From contig NZ_SLXT01000008.1 in assembly GCF_004341395.1 (NCBI RefSeq), forward strand, positions 57,512-121,511: a DNA stretch of 64,000 nt, given 5' to 3'. Shown piece by piece: positions 51,044 to 60,104 of the stretch (its first letter is position 1; the number at the start of each line of letters is the position of its first letter). A program made the translations under genes and the position numbers. The notes under the pieces are model-generated. The model ran no database searches, was not told the origin of the DNA, and saw only the letters and a program-made list of their open reading frames with translations. The DNA comes from Heliophilum fasciatum (lineage in GTDB: Bacteria; Bacillota; Desulfitobacteriia; Heliobacteriales; Heliobacteriaceae).

Positions 51044-52855
51044 ATGGCAACGGTACAGTCCAGCCTACGCCTGTTTGATGCTTTCACCGGTCCCTTGAAA
51101 AACATCACGCAAGCGCTAAACATGACGATATCATCCATGCAACAGATGCAGCGGACAACAAACCAAAATGCAAACGTAGCAAGAACACTCGATGTAGCGA
51201 AACAGCGGCTGGCAGCGGCTGAATCACAAATCAAGCTAGCCATTGATCAATCGACGGCATCGCAGGATAGATTCAACCGTACTGTTCGTAAGGCGAAATC
51301 CGAAGTTGGGGGGCTGTTGTCGGAGATCAAAGGCGTGGCTGCCGCTTACCTTGGTCTACAGGGCATTCAGATGTTGGCCACTGCGACGATCGGCGGGGCG
51401 ATGCAAGAGCAGCAGATGCGCGATATGCTGGTTGCCCGTACCGGTGACCAGACAGTTGGGTCAGCGATGTTTGATAAGTTCAAAGCGGATGCGCTGAAAA
51501 CCGGAATGGACGTTAAGGAAGCACTTACAGGCACACTTTCCTTCTTCTCAATGACTCAGGACACAAGGCAACTGGAGAAGCTGAACAACTTAGCGCAGCG
51601 ACTGGCAGCATTCGATACAACCGGCCAAGGGCTCAGCGGCGCCACATTCTCGATCAAGGAAGCGATGAGCGGCGATCTAATCTCCCTTGCTGAGAGATTC
51701 AACATGAGCAAGGCACAGATTCGAGCGGTTAATCTGACGGAGCTAGGAAAGAAAGGTGACATTGAAGGATTTATCAAGGCGTTTGATCAACTCTTAGAGA
51801 TTCAGAAGATGGGTCAGAACGCCTTTGACACGATGCTGGCAAGCCCGATCAAGCAAGCGGAGATTCTAAGAAACAACGTGAAATCCATGTTCGCCGACGC
51901 CGGCGGAGCGGCCGTGCAGCGGCTCTTGCCGCTTATCTTGATGCTAAATCAAGCGTTCCAGCAAGGAACCTTTCAGCCGTTTTTCAATGCACTTAGTATT
52001 GGCTTGGCGTGGGCGGTAAGCGGCATGATCCTGCTGATCCAGGCAGGGCAAATGGCCTGGTCGCTGTTTACCATGTTGTCGCCTGTGATTCTAAGTGTCG
52101 CATCGGCCTTGGCGGTTTATTATGGTGTTCAAAAAGCGGTTGTGCTTTGGACAAAGATTCATCAGATCTACACAAACGCGTTGACAACTGCACAAAGGAT
52201 ACTTAACGCGGTCATGACGGCCAATCCGTATACACGGGTGATTATGCTTGTTGTTGGCCTGATTGTTGCGCTTGCCACACTTGGACAAACGAGCCAATGG
52301 CTTAAAGAGGCCTTTGCGAGTGCCTTTGGCTTTCTTGTTGATCTTGCACAAGGATCTGTTAACGTGATCATCTCGTTCATCAACGGGCTGATACGGAGCA
52401 TCAACACAGTGGCTGGCTTTTTCGGTAACTTGCTCGGTGTGGGCGTGCAGCCCATCCAAGAGATCCAGTATCGCGCTGATCTTTCGGGGCTCAAGGCGGG
52501 TGGACAGGATTTCATTCGTAATTTCAGCTTGTCTCCTGGCGCAATTGGCGGAGCTAACCCTTTGAATACGGACATCTTGGATCAATGGAATAAGAACGCT
52601 ACTATCGCCAAGGTGGGCGAAGTGGGTGAAGTCGGCAAGATTGGCGACACCGTGGACATCTCCAACGAAGACCTGAAGGTCATGCGGGAACTGGCAGAGA
52701 TGAAGAGCATTCAAAATTTCGTCACCTTAACCCCGACCGTGCAAGTGACCACCGGGGACATCAACAACGGCTATGATGTGGATACGATTGTCAAAAAAAT
52801 AGCAGATACCTTAGAAGAGCAAATCGCGTCCAGCGCAGAAGGGGTGTACAGCTAG
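51044..52855 (+). CDS. tape measure protein
   Basis: 603 residues. Helical N-terminal part, a hydrophobic central region with several possible membrane-spanning stretches (about 315-460), and a C-terminal part with the short repeat VGEVGEVGKIGDTVDIS. Sets tail length and may help DNA entry. Short for a tape measure, so the tail should be short. AAGGAGGTG precedes the ATG. Confidence 0.93.
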   Translation: MATVQSSLRLFDAFTGPLKNITQALNMTISSMQQMQRTTNQNANVARTLDVAKQRLAAAESQIKLAIDQSTASQDRFNRTVRKAKSEVGGLLSEIKGVAAAYLGLQGIQMLATATIGGAMQEQQMRDMLVARTGDQTVGSAMFDKFKADALKTGMDVKEALTGTLSFFSMTQDTRQLEKLNNLAQRLAAFDTTGQGLSGATFSIKEAMSGDLISLAERFNMSKAQIRAVNLTELGKKGDIEGFIKAFDQLLEIQKMGQNAFDTMLASPIKQAEILRNNVKSMFADAGGAAVQRLLPLILMLNQAFQQGTFQPFFNALSIGLAWAVSGMILLIQAGQMAWSLFTMLSPVILSVASALAVYYGVQKAVVLWTKIHQIYTNALTTAQRILNAVMTANPYTRVIMLVVGLIVALATLGQTSQWLKEAFASAFGFLVDLAQGSVNVIISFINGLIRSINTVAGFFGNLLGVGVQPIQEIQYRADLSGLKAGGQDFIRNFSLSPGAIGGANPLNTDILDQWNKNATIAKVGEVGEVGKIGDTVDISNEDLKVMRELAEMKSIQNFVTLTPTVQVTTGDINNGYDVDTIVKKIADTLEEQIASSAEGVYS

Positions 52856-53541
52856 TGAAAGACGTCGGTATTTATCTTAGCTGGAACAACCAACAGGAAG
52901 GGTTTCGCATCCCTGTTAACCCGGACGCCATTGAGATCAAAGAAAGCGGCGAAGGGAAGACGTATGATGTGGCCGGGCTGGGCGAGATCAATGTGATTAA
53001 ATCGCCAAAGCTAACCGAGATTTCCTTTGGCAGCATATTCCCTGCGATGCGGTATCCTTTCGTGGTGGCTAACGCCCTTGCCGCACCCATACAGTATGTG
53101 CAATTCATTCAGCGGTGGCTGAACACAAAGCGACCGATTCGGTTTGTGTTTGTCAGCGGAAGCTACGACATCAATCTCCCAATGAGCATTGAAAAGTTCT
53201 CATGGAAAGAAGTGGCCGGCAGTCCTGGTGATATTGAATACGATCTTTCGTTGAAGAAGTATGTTTTCTACGCGGCGAAGCGGGTAGCGGTTCAACCCGC
53301 TGCAACACCGGAAGCGCGGGCGCTGGTTGTTGCAGAAACACAGCGGCCGGTCGAGCGACAGGAACAAAAAAGTTATGCCATTGCTTCTGGTGATACCCTC
53401 TGGCTGCTTGCACAACGATTCCTTGGTGACGGTTCACGCTGGCCGGAGATTCAGTCGCTGAACAACATGACCGACGCCGATGTGCTCCATCTTCCGATTG
53501 GACGAGAGATCCGCTTGCCAGGGGGAACCGCGAATGCTTGA
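52855..53541 (+). CDS. XkdP-like LysM baseplate protein
   Basis: 228 residues. The N-terminal part matches XkdP (FRIPVNPDAIEIKES, GLGEINVI). The C-terminal 50 residues are a LysM domain (YAIASGDTLWLLAQRFLGDG) that would bind peptidoglycan. GTG start shares a base with the tape measure stop (TAGTG). Confidence 0.92.
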   Translation: MKDVGIYLSWNNQQEGFRIPVNPDAIEIKESGEGKTYDVAGLGEINVIKSPKLTEISFGSIFPAMRYPFVVANALAAPIQYVQFIQRWLNTKRPIRFVFVSGSYDINLPMSIEKFSWKEVAGSPGDIEYDLSLKKYVFYAAKRVAVQPAATPEARALVVAETQRPVERQEQKSYAIASGDTLWLLAQRFLGDGSRWPEIQSLNNMTDADVLHLPIGREIRLPGGTANA

Positions 53542-54499
53542 GGTTCTGATCGATAACCGCAACGGCAATGTCTGGGATATTACCGACATCGTTGACGAGG
53601 TAGCCTGGAAGACCAGCCGGATTGGCCGACCGGGCAGCTTGGAGATCACATTTATTCAGGGTGGACTGTACCAGGATGCCGCGTTCACGGTGAACAGCGG
53701 CGATATCATTCGATTCCGGAAAGATGGCGTGAATGTCTTTTACGGGTACGTCTTTATCGTCAAAGGTGGGCGCGATGAGCAGGTGAAAATCACGGCCTAT
53801 GATCAGCTGCGCTATCTCCTGGCTTCGGATACATACGTGTTCAAGGGTGTTGGTGCGGTAGATGTAATCCGTAGAATATGCGGTGATTTTAACCTGCGCG
53901 TGGGGACCTTGGATGATACCGGCTATATCATTCCCGCTCTTGTCGAAGACGGCAAGAAGCTACTCGACATTATCTGTAAGGTGTTGGATTTGACGCTGAT
54001 CGCAACCGGGAAAAATTACGTCTTCTTTGACAATTTTGGGGAGCTTACACTCCGAAATGCGGCTGATATGCTACTGGATTTTGTGGTTGGTGACGGCAGT
54101 TTGCTTTGCGATTATGAATTTACCCGTTCCATCGATGACAGCTATAACCGGATCAAGTTGGTAAGCGACAATAAGGACACCAAGAAGCGAGAGGTTTATA
54201 TTGCCGAAGACGGCGCCAACATGGCGAAGTGGGGCCGGTTGCAACTCTATCAAAAAATCAATGAAAACATGAATGCCGGCCAGATCAATGAGTTGCTGAA
54301 TTCCTTGATGGCCGTCCATAACCGCGAGAAAAAGACGCTTCAGGTGGACGCTATGGGTGATCCAAGGGTGCGTGCCGGTTGTTTTGTTCCGATTTTTATC
54401 GAGCAGCTTGGCGTTGGACTGCCGTTTCTTGTTGATGAGTGCAGCCATCGCTTCAGCGGAACGGACCATACGATGAAGCTAGAGTTGAAGGTGATCTGA
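53534..54499 (+). CDS. XkdQ-like baseplate hub protein
   Basis: 321 residues with RPGSLEITFIQGG and SGDIIRFRKDGVNVFYGYVF, the pattern of the XkdQ/gpD-like hub. ATG 53534 follows AGGGGGAA and overlaps XkdP by 8 nt. Part of the baseplate run XkdP-Q-R-S-T. Confidence 0.9.
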   Translation: MLEVLIDNRNGNVWDITDIVDEVAWKTSRIGRPGSLEITFIQGGLYQDAAFTVNSGDIIRFRKDGVNVFYGYVFIVKGGRDEQVKITAYDQLRYLLASDTYVFKGVGAVDVIRRICGDFNLRVGTLDDTGYIIPALVEDGKKLLDIICKVLDLTLIATGKNYVFFDNFGELTLRNAADMLLDFVVGDGSLLCDYEFTRSIDDSYNRIKLVSDNKDTKKREVYIAEDGANMAKWGRLQLYQKINENMNAGQINELLNSLMAVHNREKKTLQVDAMGDPRVRAGCFVPIFIEQLGVGLPFLVDECSHRFSGTDHTMKLELKVI

Positions 54500-54846
54500 T
54501 GCTTGATGCGATTAAACGGGCCGGATTGGCCGCGGTAGAAGCGGGCAACCCTGTGGCCATCCTTTTTGGTACGGTAACCGGTGTGAATCCTCTGGAAGTG
54601 AACGTAGAACAACGGTTCACTTTGACAGAGGATTTTTTAGTTGTTCCGGAACGGATGATTCATTACGAAGTGGATTTGACTCATAAGCACGATTACATCG
54701 ACACGCCAGCCGGGGAGAAGAAAACTCAGACGGCCTTATCCCCACTGGTCATCCGCAAGCGTTTGGAGGTTGGCGAAAACGTGCTGCTGATGCGCGTCCA
54801 GGGCGGACAACGGTACGTAATCTTGGATCGGGTGGTGGCGACATGA
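54499..54846 (+). CDS. XkdR/DUF2577-like baseplate protein
   Basis: 115 residues of the DUF2577 family (GTVTGVNPLEVNVEQRFTL, LEVGENVLLMRVQGGQRYVILDRV). OB-like baseplate component. ATG 54499 reuses the last base of the XkdQ stop. Overlaps XkdS by ATGA-type contact at 54843. Confidence 0.88.
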   Translation: MLDAIKRAGLAAVEAGNPVAILFGTVTGVNPLEVNVEQRFTLTEDFLVVPERMIHYEVDLTHKHDYIDTPAGEKKTQTALSPLVIRKRLEVGENVLLMRVQGGQRYVILDRVVAT

Positions 54847-55250
54847 TTCCATTGGGCGGGGTGGTAAGTACCCAAAACGTGAAAGTTGAATCCTATCCAT
54901 CCAAGACGTATCGGCTGGACGTCTCCACCGGTCAAGTAGTCGGTACCGTTGACAACATTGAAGCGGTTAAGCAAGCCGTCTTCAAGATATTGAGCACGGA
55001 ACGTTATCGGCATCCCATCTATAGCTTCAATTACGGCTTTGAGATGGACGGACTTATCGGGATGGACCCCTTATTGCTTCGGTCCGAACTTCAGCGACGC
55101 ATCCAGGAGGCGCTGCTGCAAGATGACCGGATTACCCGCATTGACGATATGCAGATCGAGATCAGCGGCGATAATGCGGTAGCGACATTCACCGTAATCA
55201 CAAAATATGGCGATTTCCAGGCGACGAAGGGGGTGATGGGTAGTGTATGA
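54843..55250 (+). CDS. XkdS/DUF2634-like baseplate wedge protein
   Basis: 135 residues with KQAVFKILSTERYRHPIYSF and YGFEMDGLIGMDP, typical of gp25-like wedge proteins. Essential part of contractile baseplates. Overlaps both neighbours. Confidence 0.92.
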   Translation: MIPLGGVVSTQNVKVESYPSKTYRLDVSTGQVVGTVDNIEAVKQAVFKILSTERYRHPIYSFNYGFEMDGLIGMDPLLLRSELQRRIQEALLQDDRITRIDDMQIEISGDNAVATFTVITKYGDFQATKGVMGSV

Positions 55251-56256
55251 GTCGCAAACCTACGCCGCAATCTTGCAGCGTATGCTGGACCGTGTGCCGG
55301 CTGACCTGGACAAACGGGAGGGCAGTGTCATCTATGACGCACTGGCCCCAGCGGCGGCAGAACTGGCACAAGCCTATGTCAATCTAGATCTGTTCTTAAA
55401 ACTTGGATTCGCCGCTACCGCGAGTGGTGAATGGCTCGATAAACGGGCCGCCGAACAGGGTGTGACACGAAAACAAGCAACCCCTGCGAGACGGGAGGGC
55501 ATTTTTAATGTTCCCGTAACGACAGGGGCGCGGTTTTTTATCGATGGGCTCTATTTTGTTGTCATGGAAGGTGGTACTGCTGCAACGCTTGAGTGTGAGA
55601 CGGACGGAACCAGAGGAAACCGGCCCAACGGAACACTGCTGCCCGTGGATTACATCGATGGGCTCTCGTCAGCCACATTAGGCGCCGTACTTGTGCCCGG
55701 TACCGACACAGAGAGCGATGAGTCACTGCGAGAGCGATTATTGAAAAAAGTGCGCAGTCCGGCAACCAGTGGCAATATGGCGCATTACCTTCAATGGGCA
55801 AAGGAAGTGGCCGGAGTAGGGGGTGCGAAGGTATTTCCGATGTGGAACGGCCCCGGTACTATCAAAGTCGTTATCGTAAATAGTGAAAAAAAACCAGCTT
55901 CAGCTCAGCTTGCGGCGGATGTAGCTGCTTATATCGAGAGCGTTCGACCTATCGGGGCCAATGTAACTGTGGTTACCGCGAACGCCGTGCCGATTCATGT
56001 AACAGCAACGATCACCCTTTCATCCGGATATGTTCTGGGCGATGTGCAGTCTGCCGTTACTCGTCTTGTCAACGAGTATATAGCGAACATCGTATTCAAG
56101 AGCGCCTATATAAGCTACGCCAAGATTGGTTCTTTGCTGCTAGATACGCCAGGCATAGCCGACTATCGCGACTTACGGGTGAATGGCACCGCAGTGAATG
56201 TAGAAATGGCCCCGGATGATGTGCCTGTGAGCGGCAAAGTAGAGCTTATCGTGTAG
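55243..56256 (+). CDS. baseplate J/XkdT-like protein
   Basis: 337 residues of the Baseplate_J family (DKREGSVIYDALAPAAAELAQ, ESDESLRERLLKKVRSPATSGN). Wedge component next to the tail fibre attachment. GTG start inside the end of XkdS. Followed by fibre genes rather than by XkdU, see 59098. Confidence 0.93.
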   Translation: MYESQTYAAILQRMLDRVPADLDKREGSVIYDALAPAAAELAQAYVNLDLFLKLGFAATASGEWLDKRAAEQGVTRKQATPARREGIFNVPVTTGARFFIDGLYFVVMEGGTAATLECETDGTRGNRPNGTLLPVDYIDGLSSATLGAVLVPGTDTESDESLRERLLKKVRSPATSGNMAHYLQWAKEVAGVGGAKVFPMWNGPGTIKVVIVNSEKKPASAQLAADVAAYIESVRPIGANVTVVTANAVPIHVTATITLSSGYVLGDVQSAVTRLVNEYIANIVFKSAYISYAKIGSLLLDTPGIADYRDLRVNGTAVNVEMAPDDVPVSGKVELIV

Positions 56257-56271
56257 GTGGTGATATAAAAA

Positions 56272-56796
56272 ATGCAGTTGAAACCCAGGCTGAACAAAAC
56301 CAACAACCCCGTTGTCATCAGTGATGAAATCATTTTGTTATCGGGTGGCTCCGGCGCACAGCATTTGGATCATGACAACGTGAAGCACAGCACGCTGGAA
56401 ATTTGGTCGGGACCCAATAAAACAGGAAGCCGTGTCATGGCCTATATTTTGACGAATCCGGAGGCGACACCGTGGAGGACCCATGTTCAGGTGTACGCCA
56501 GTGCTCAATTGGTGTACGTCACTTATGAAACCTATGGTGATCAAGTCGAGGCCGAAGACATCAATGCATTGCAGGATGCAATACGTTCGCTTTCTGTAAG
56601 CAGCGGTACTTTTGTGTTTACTCAGATTGCACCATCGGCTACTTGGGTGATTACGCACGATTTACAAAAACGGCCGTCAGTAACTGTGGTGGACAGTGCG
56701 GGTACCGCAGTTATCGGGGATATCCTGTATCGATCGGATAGTGAAATCGAGGCGCGATTCCAGTCTCCTTTTGCGGGATGCGCCTATTTAAATTAA
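56272..56796 (+). CDS. fibre-region protein
   Basis: 174 residues. No catalytic motif. The C-terminal half (FTQIAPSATWVITHDLQKRPSVTVVDSAG) resembles the end domain of fibre proteins, and the same FTVTHNLGTMDVVVTV-like segment ends the next gene. First gene of a fibre cassette between XkdT and XkdU. Function probably structural or receptor binding. Confidence 0.7.
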   Translation: MQLKPRLNKTNNPVVISDEIILLSGGSGAQHLDHDNVKHSTLEIWSGPNKTGSRVMAYILTNPEATPWRTHVQVYASAQLVYVTYETYGDQVEAEDINALQDAIRSLSVSSGTFVFTQIAPSATWVITHDLQKRPSVTVVDSAGTAVIGDILYRSDSEIEARFQSPFAGCAYLN

Positions 56797-56808
56797 GGAG
56801 TGGTTTCA

Positions 56809-58851
56809 TTGAAATTCTTAACCAACATTGATCTTAATAAAAATGAACTCCAAAATGCGCGGATCCAGAACTTATCCAGTGCACCGACTAGCCCTGTTGA
56901 GGGCCAGGTATACCACAATACCTTGGATCACAAGACGTACATGTGGAATGGGACCGCCTGGATTGACCTTACCGCATCGACCAAAGTCGACAAGATTAAC
57001 GCAGCGATGACTACGTCGGCCAAAGTCACATCATCAGTGACGAAAGCGGCAGGATCGGCTTCGACAGACGTTTTTCGAGTAGAAAGCGCAGACTCCCAAG
57101 AACTGTTCTCAGTCAAACAAAACGGGGATACCGTTGTTGGCGGAAAGCTGACGATTAACGGTAGTGGCATCACCACCGGGACGGCAACCGATCTGACTCT
57201 TTCAGGGAACCTGACCGTACAGGGAAGCACAACGCTAGGCGACAACGCATCGCAAGACACAACCACGATAAATGGCGTGACCAAGGTAGTATCCAAAGCC
57301 ACCAAATCGGCCGGTTCATCGACTGCGGATGCATTTCGCGTGGAAAGTTCCGACGCCCAGCCGTTATTGCAAGTGCGAGAGAACGGCGACACAGTGATTG
57401 GTGGAGTCCTAACGGTCAATGGCGCAGGCACATCCACGTTTGCCGGTAATGTGTCGATCGGCGGAAAACTCACCGTGGCTGATACCGCAACGGCTACTGC
57501 AGCGCTCAACGGTACCGACCTTACACTGGCCGGTAACTTAGTAGTCCAAGGAGATACGACACTTGGAAACGAAGCAGCCGATAACACCAGTGTCCAGGGA
57601 ACGCTTGATGTTTCTCGTGCAAACATCAAGTATGATGGCACTGCCAATCGTATTACGGCGACGGAGCTGGGATACATAGACGGGCTAACCAGCAACGCAC
57701 AAACCCAACTGAATGCAAAGCTAAATACCTCGGACGCGGACAACGCCAATACGGCCAACAAGGTAGTTAAAAGGGATGCCAGCGGCAATTTTGCGGCCGG
57801 GACGATTACGGCAACCAAAGTAACCGGACTATCGGCTCCGTCGGCGGACAGCGATGCAGCCACCAAAGCGTATGTTGACACCTTGAAGATGGGTTTTGAC
57901 TACAAAGATTCGGTGCGCGTAGCCACAACCACCAATATTAACCTGACTACGGGCGGTATGTTGAGTATCGATGGGATTACCGTAGCGGCAGGAGATCGTG
58001 TACTGGTCAAAAACCAAACTACAGCATCGCAAAACGGGATTTACACGGCCGCTGCCGGAGCATGGACGCGTTCAACCGATGCAAACGGAAGTAGTAAAGT
58101 TACATCCGGTATGTACGTGTTTGTATCCGAAGGTGCGACGAACGGAAAAACCGGCTGGGTGTTGACAACTGCTGATCCGATCACGCTGAACACGACGGCA
58201 CTTTCGTTCAGTCAGTTTTCCGGAGCAGGAACGTATACGGCTGGAAACGGGATTACGCTTACCGGTAATCTGTTTAGCGTCGTATCTCATGCCGGAACAG
58301 CGGGAGCGGTTGGCACCGTTGTATCGGGGGCAGACGGTAAGCTCGGGGTATCCTTAGGAACAACATCAACGACAGCCGCTGCCGGGGATCATAATCATGA
58401 TGGCCGGTATTATACCGAAACGGAAATGGGCTCTACCACCGCCGGGTCTTCAGGGGCCAAAAAGGTCGGCACTCCTGCGCTATCTGGCGTGACTGGTACA
58501 GATGTAGAAGCCCAATTATCCAGCCTCAAGACGCTGATTGATGACAAGGAACCGACCATCACGTCCCTGCCGATAACGAAAGGCGGTACTGGCGCAACCA
58601 CGGCTGCAGCGGCCAGGACAAACCTTGGGGCAACCACCAAATATTCGGCAAACGTCGGTGATGGTACGGCCACAACGTTCACGGTTACCCATAACCTTGG
58701 TACGATGGATGTGGTGGTCACAGTAAGAGAAGCAGCCAGCCCTTACAACGTGGTTTTTAGTGATATTCAGATCGTTGACAATAACAGCATTAAATTGTTA
58801 TTCGCCGCTGCCCCCAGCGCATCCCAATACCGTGTAAACGTAATCGGATAA
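56809..58851 (+). CDS. tail fibre protein
   Basis: 680 residues. The N-terminus KFLTNIDLNKNELQNARIQN is a common fibre attachment start. The middle has repeated modules: DVFRVESADSQELFSVKQNG and DAFRVESSDAQPLLQVRENG, followed each time by TLSGNLTVQGSTTLG-like turns, suggesting a beta-helix. The C-terminal part has another GGTGATTAAAARTNLGATTK fibre segment. TTG 56809 lies eight nt after AAGGAG. Confidence 0.88.
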   Translation: MKFLTNIDLNKNELQNARIQNLSSAPTSPVEGQVYHNTLDHKTYMWNGTAWIDLTASTKVDKINAAMTTSAKVTSSVTKAAGSASTDVFRVESADSQELFSVKQNGDTVVGGKLTINGSGITTGTATDLTLSGNLTVQGSTTLGDNASQDTTTINGVTKVVSKATKSAGSSTADAFRVESSDAQPLLQVRENGDTVIGGVLTVNGAGTSTFAGNVSIGGKLTVADTATATAALNGTDLTLAGNLVVQGDTTLGNEAADNTSVQGTLDVSRANIKYDGTANRITATELGYIDGLTSNAQTQLNAKLNTSDADNANTANKVVKRDASGNFAAGTITATKVTGLSAPSADSDAATKAYVDTLKMGFDYKDSVRVATTTNINLTTGGMLSIDGITVAAGDRVLVKNQTTASQNGIYTAAAGAWTRSTDANGSSKVTSGMYVFVSEGATNGKTGWVLTTADPITLNTTALSFSQFSGAGTYTAGNGITLTGNLFSVVSHAGTAGAVGTVVSGADGKLGVSLGTTSTTAAAGDHNHDGRYYTETEMGSTTAGSSGAKKVGTPALSGVTGTDVEAQLSSLKTLIDDKEPTITSLPITKGGTGATTAAAARTNLGATTKYSANVGDGTATTFTVTHNLGTMDVVVTVREAASPYNVVFSDIQIVDNNSIKLLFAAAPSASQYRVNVIG

Positions 58852-58863
58852 GGTGATGGCAAT

Positions 58864-59094
58864 ATGAAATACCTGGGTAGTTTACAGGTCCCGAGCTTGG
58901 GTTCGCCCCCAAGCTCGCCCGTCGCCGGGCAAATCTATTTTAACTCGGCGGATAAAGTGTTTTACGGTTGGGGCGGAACTGCTTGGGTGCCGCTCAGGCC
59001 GGACGGAGGGAACGCGGCCACCCTTGGGGGAAAATCCGCCTCGGATCTGATGCCGAAAGGTCCGCTAACCTGGAACCAGCTCAAGGGGGTGTAG
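58864..59094 (+). CDS. short fibre-like protein
   Basis: 76 residues. GSPPSSPVAGQIYFNSADKVFY is the same 'PxxGQIYFNTxDK' type of motif seen at the start of the large fibre (PVEGQVYHNTLDHKTYMWNG). So it shares a fibre module. Perhaps a small fibre or an assembly partner. Confidence 0.7.
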   Translation: MKYLGSLQVPSLGSPPSSPVAGQIYFNSADKVFYGWGGTAWVPLRPDGGNAATLGGKSASDLMPKGPLTWNQLKGV

Positions 59095-59097
59095 GCG

Positions 59098-59709
59098 TTG
59101 GAATACGGCAGTCGAGGATATGGAGAGTCGATTTACGGTCAGGTGGATGGGCCTACGCCGGAAGAGTTAACCCCTAATTTAATGAGCTATCTCCCGTTTT
59201 ACTATGACGAGCGCACGATGCAATCGGCGCAATCTGCTTTGGCCACAGAAATGGGTCGATTGAAATGGGATATTCGGAATATTATGGATCAGTTTTTCGT
59301 TGATACAGCTACCTGGGGATTGGATGACTGGGACCAATTCCTCGGCAGAGATCCCGACCGATTGAAAAACTACCTTAACCGGCGCGAAGAAACCAAAGCT
59401 CGCCTGCGTGGATTTGGCACTACCACGGTCGAGATGATTCAGCGGGTAGCGGCGGCCTTTTCTGGCGGTGAAGTGACCGTTTTGGAGTATCCGGCTGAAT
59501 TCCGTTTCGTGGTGAAGTTCGTTGGCACGCGGGGGGTCCCTCCGAATATGGCCGAACTCACGAATCTGATTGAAATGATCAAACCTGCCCACTTGGTCTT
59601 TTCTTATGCGTATACGTTCTTGGTATGGCAAGAAGCAGCGGCGTACACGTGGACAAACGCCTCGCGGATGAGCTGGAATGAGTATCGAAACATCGAGATA
59701 AGAGGGTGA
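59098..59709 (+). CDS. XkdU/DUF2313-like baseplate protein
   Basis: 203 residues of the YmfQ/XkdU family (LMSYLPFYYDERTMQSAQ, RRETKARLRGFGTTT-like region, IKPAHLVFSYAYTFLVW). Connects wedge and fibre. TTG start. In most PBSX-like phages it follows XkdT directly; here the fibre cassette lies between. Confidence 0.88.
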   Translation: MEYGSRGYGESIYGQVDGPTPEELTPNLMSYLPFYYDERTMQSAQSALATEMGRLKWDIRNIMDQFFVDTATWGLDDWDQFLGRDPDRLKNYLNRREETKARLRGFGTTTVEMIQRVAAAFSGGEVTVLEYPAEFRFVVKFVGTRGVPPNMAELTNLIEMIKPAHLVFSYAYTFLVWQEAAAYTWTNASRMSWNEYRNIEIRG

Positions 59710-59713
59710 TGTA

Positions 59714-60103
59714 GTGAAGACTACGGCAAATTACGGGTTGAGAAAACCAGACGGAACAGATACGGTGGATATCGCCGATCTGAACTACAATGCCGACCAG
59801 ATCGATTCAGCGTTAACGCCAACGGCTGATCAAACCCAGGTACCTACATCCAACGGGCCAGGAACATTAATCAAATGGGTATCCTGGTTTGCGAATCGCA
59901 TCAAGGCGATTACGGGCGAATCGTCTTGGTTAAATGCTCCCGTGGCAACGTTAAAGCAGTTGTACGACTCGATTGGCTCGCATTCGACGGATAGTGTGCA
60001 GCCGCACAAATATGCAGATGCAGGTAGTGATCCCAGCTATGCAAATAGAAAATATTGCTTACGAATAATAAATGGTGAGTTTTACTTAGAGGTGGTGGAG
60101 TAG
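59714..60103 (+). CDS. fibre-region protein
   Basis: 129 residues starting with TANYGLRKPDGTDTVDIADL, a common start for phage tail or fibre accessory proteins. The rest is not recognised. GTG start. Immediately before the repeat protein. Confidence 0.65.
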   Translation: MKTTANYGLRKPDGTDTVDIADLNYNADQIDSALTPTADQTQVPTSNGPGTLIKWVSWFANRIKAITGESSWLNAPVATLKQLYDSIGSHSTDSVQPHKYADAGSDPSYANRKYCLRIINGEFYLEVVE

Positions 60104-60104
60104 G

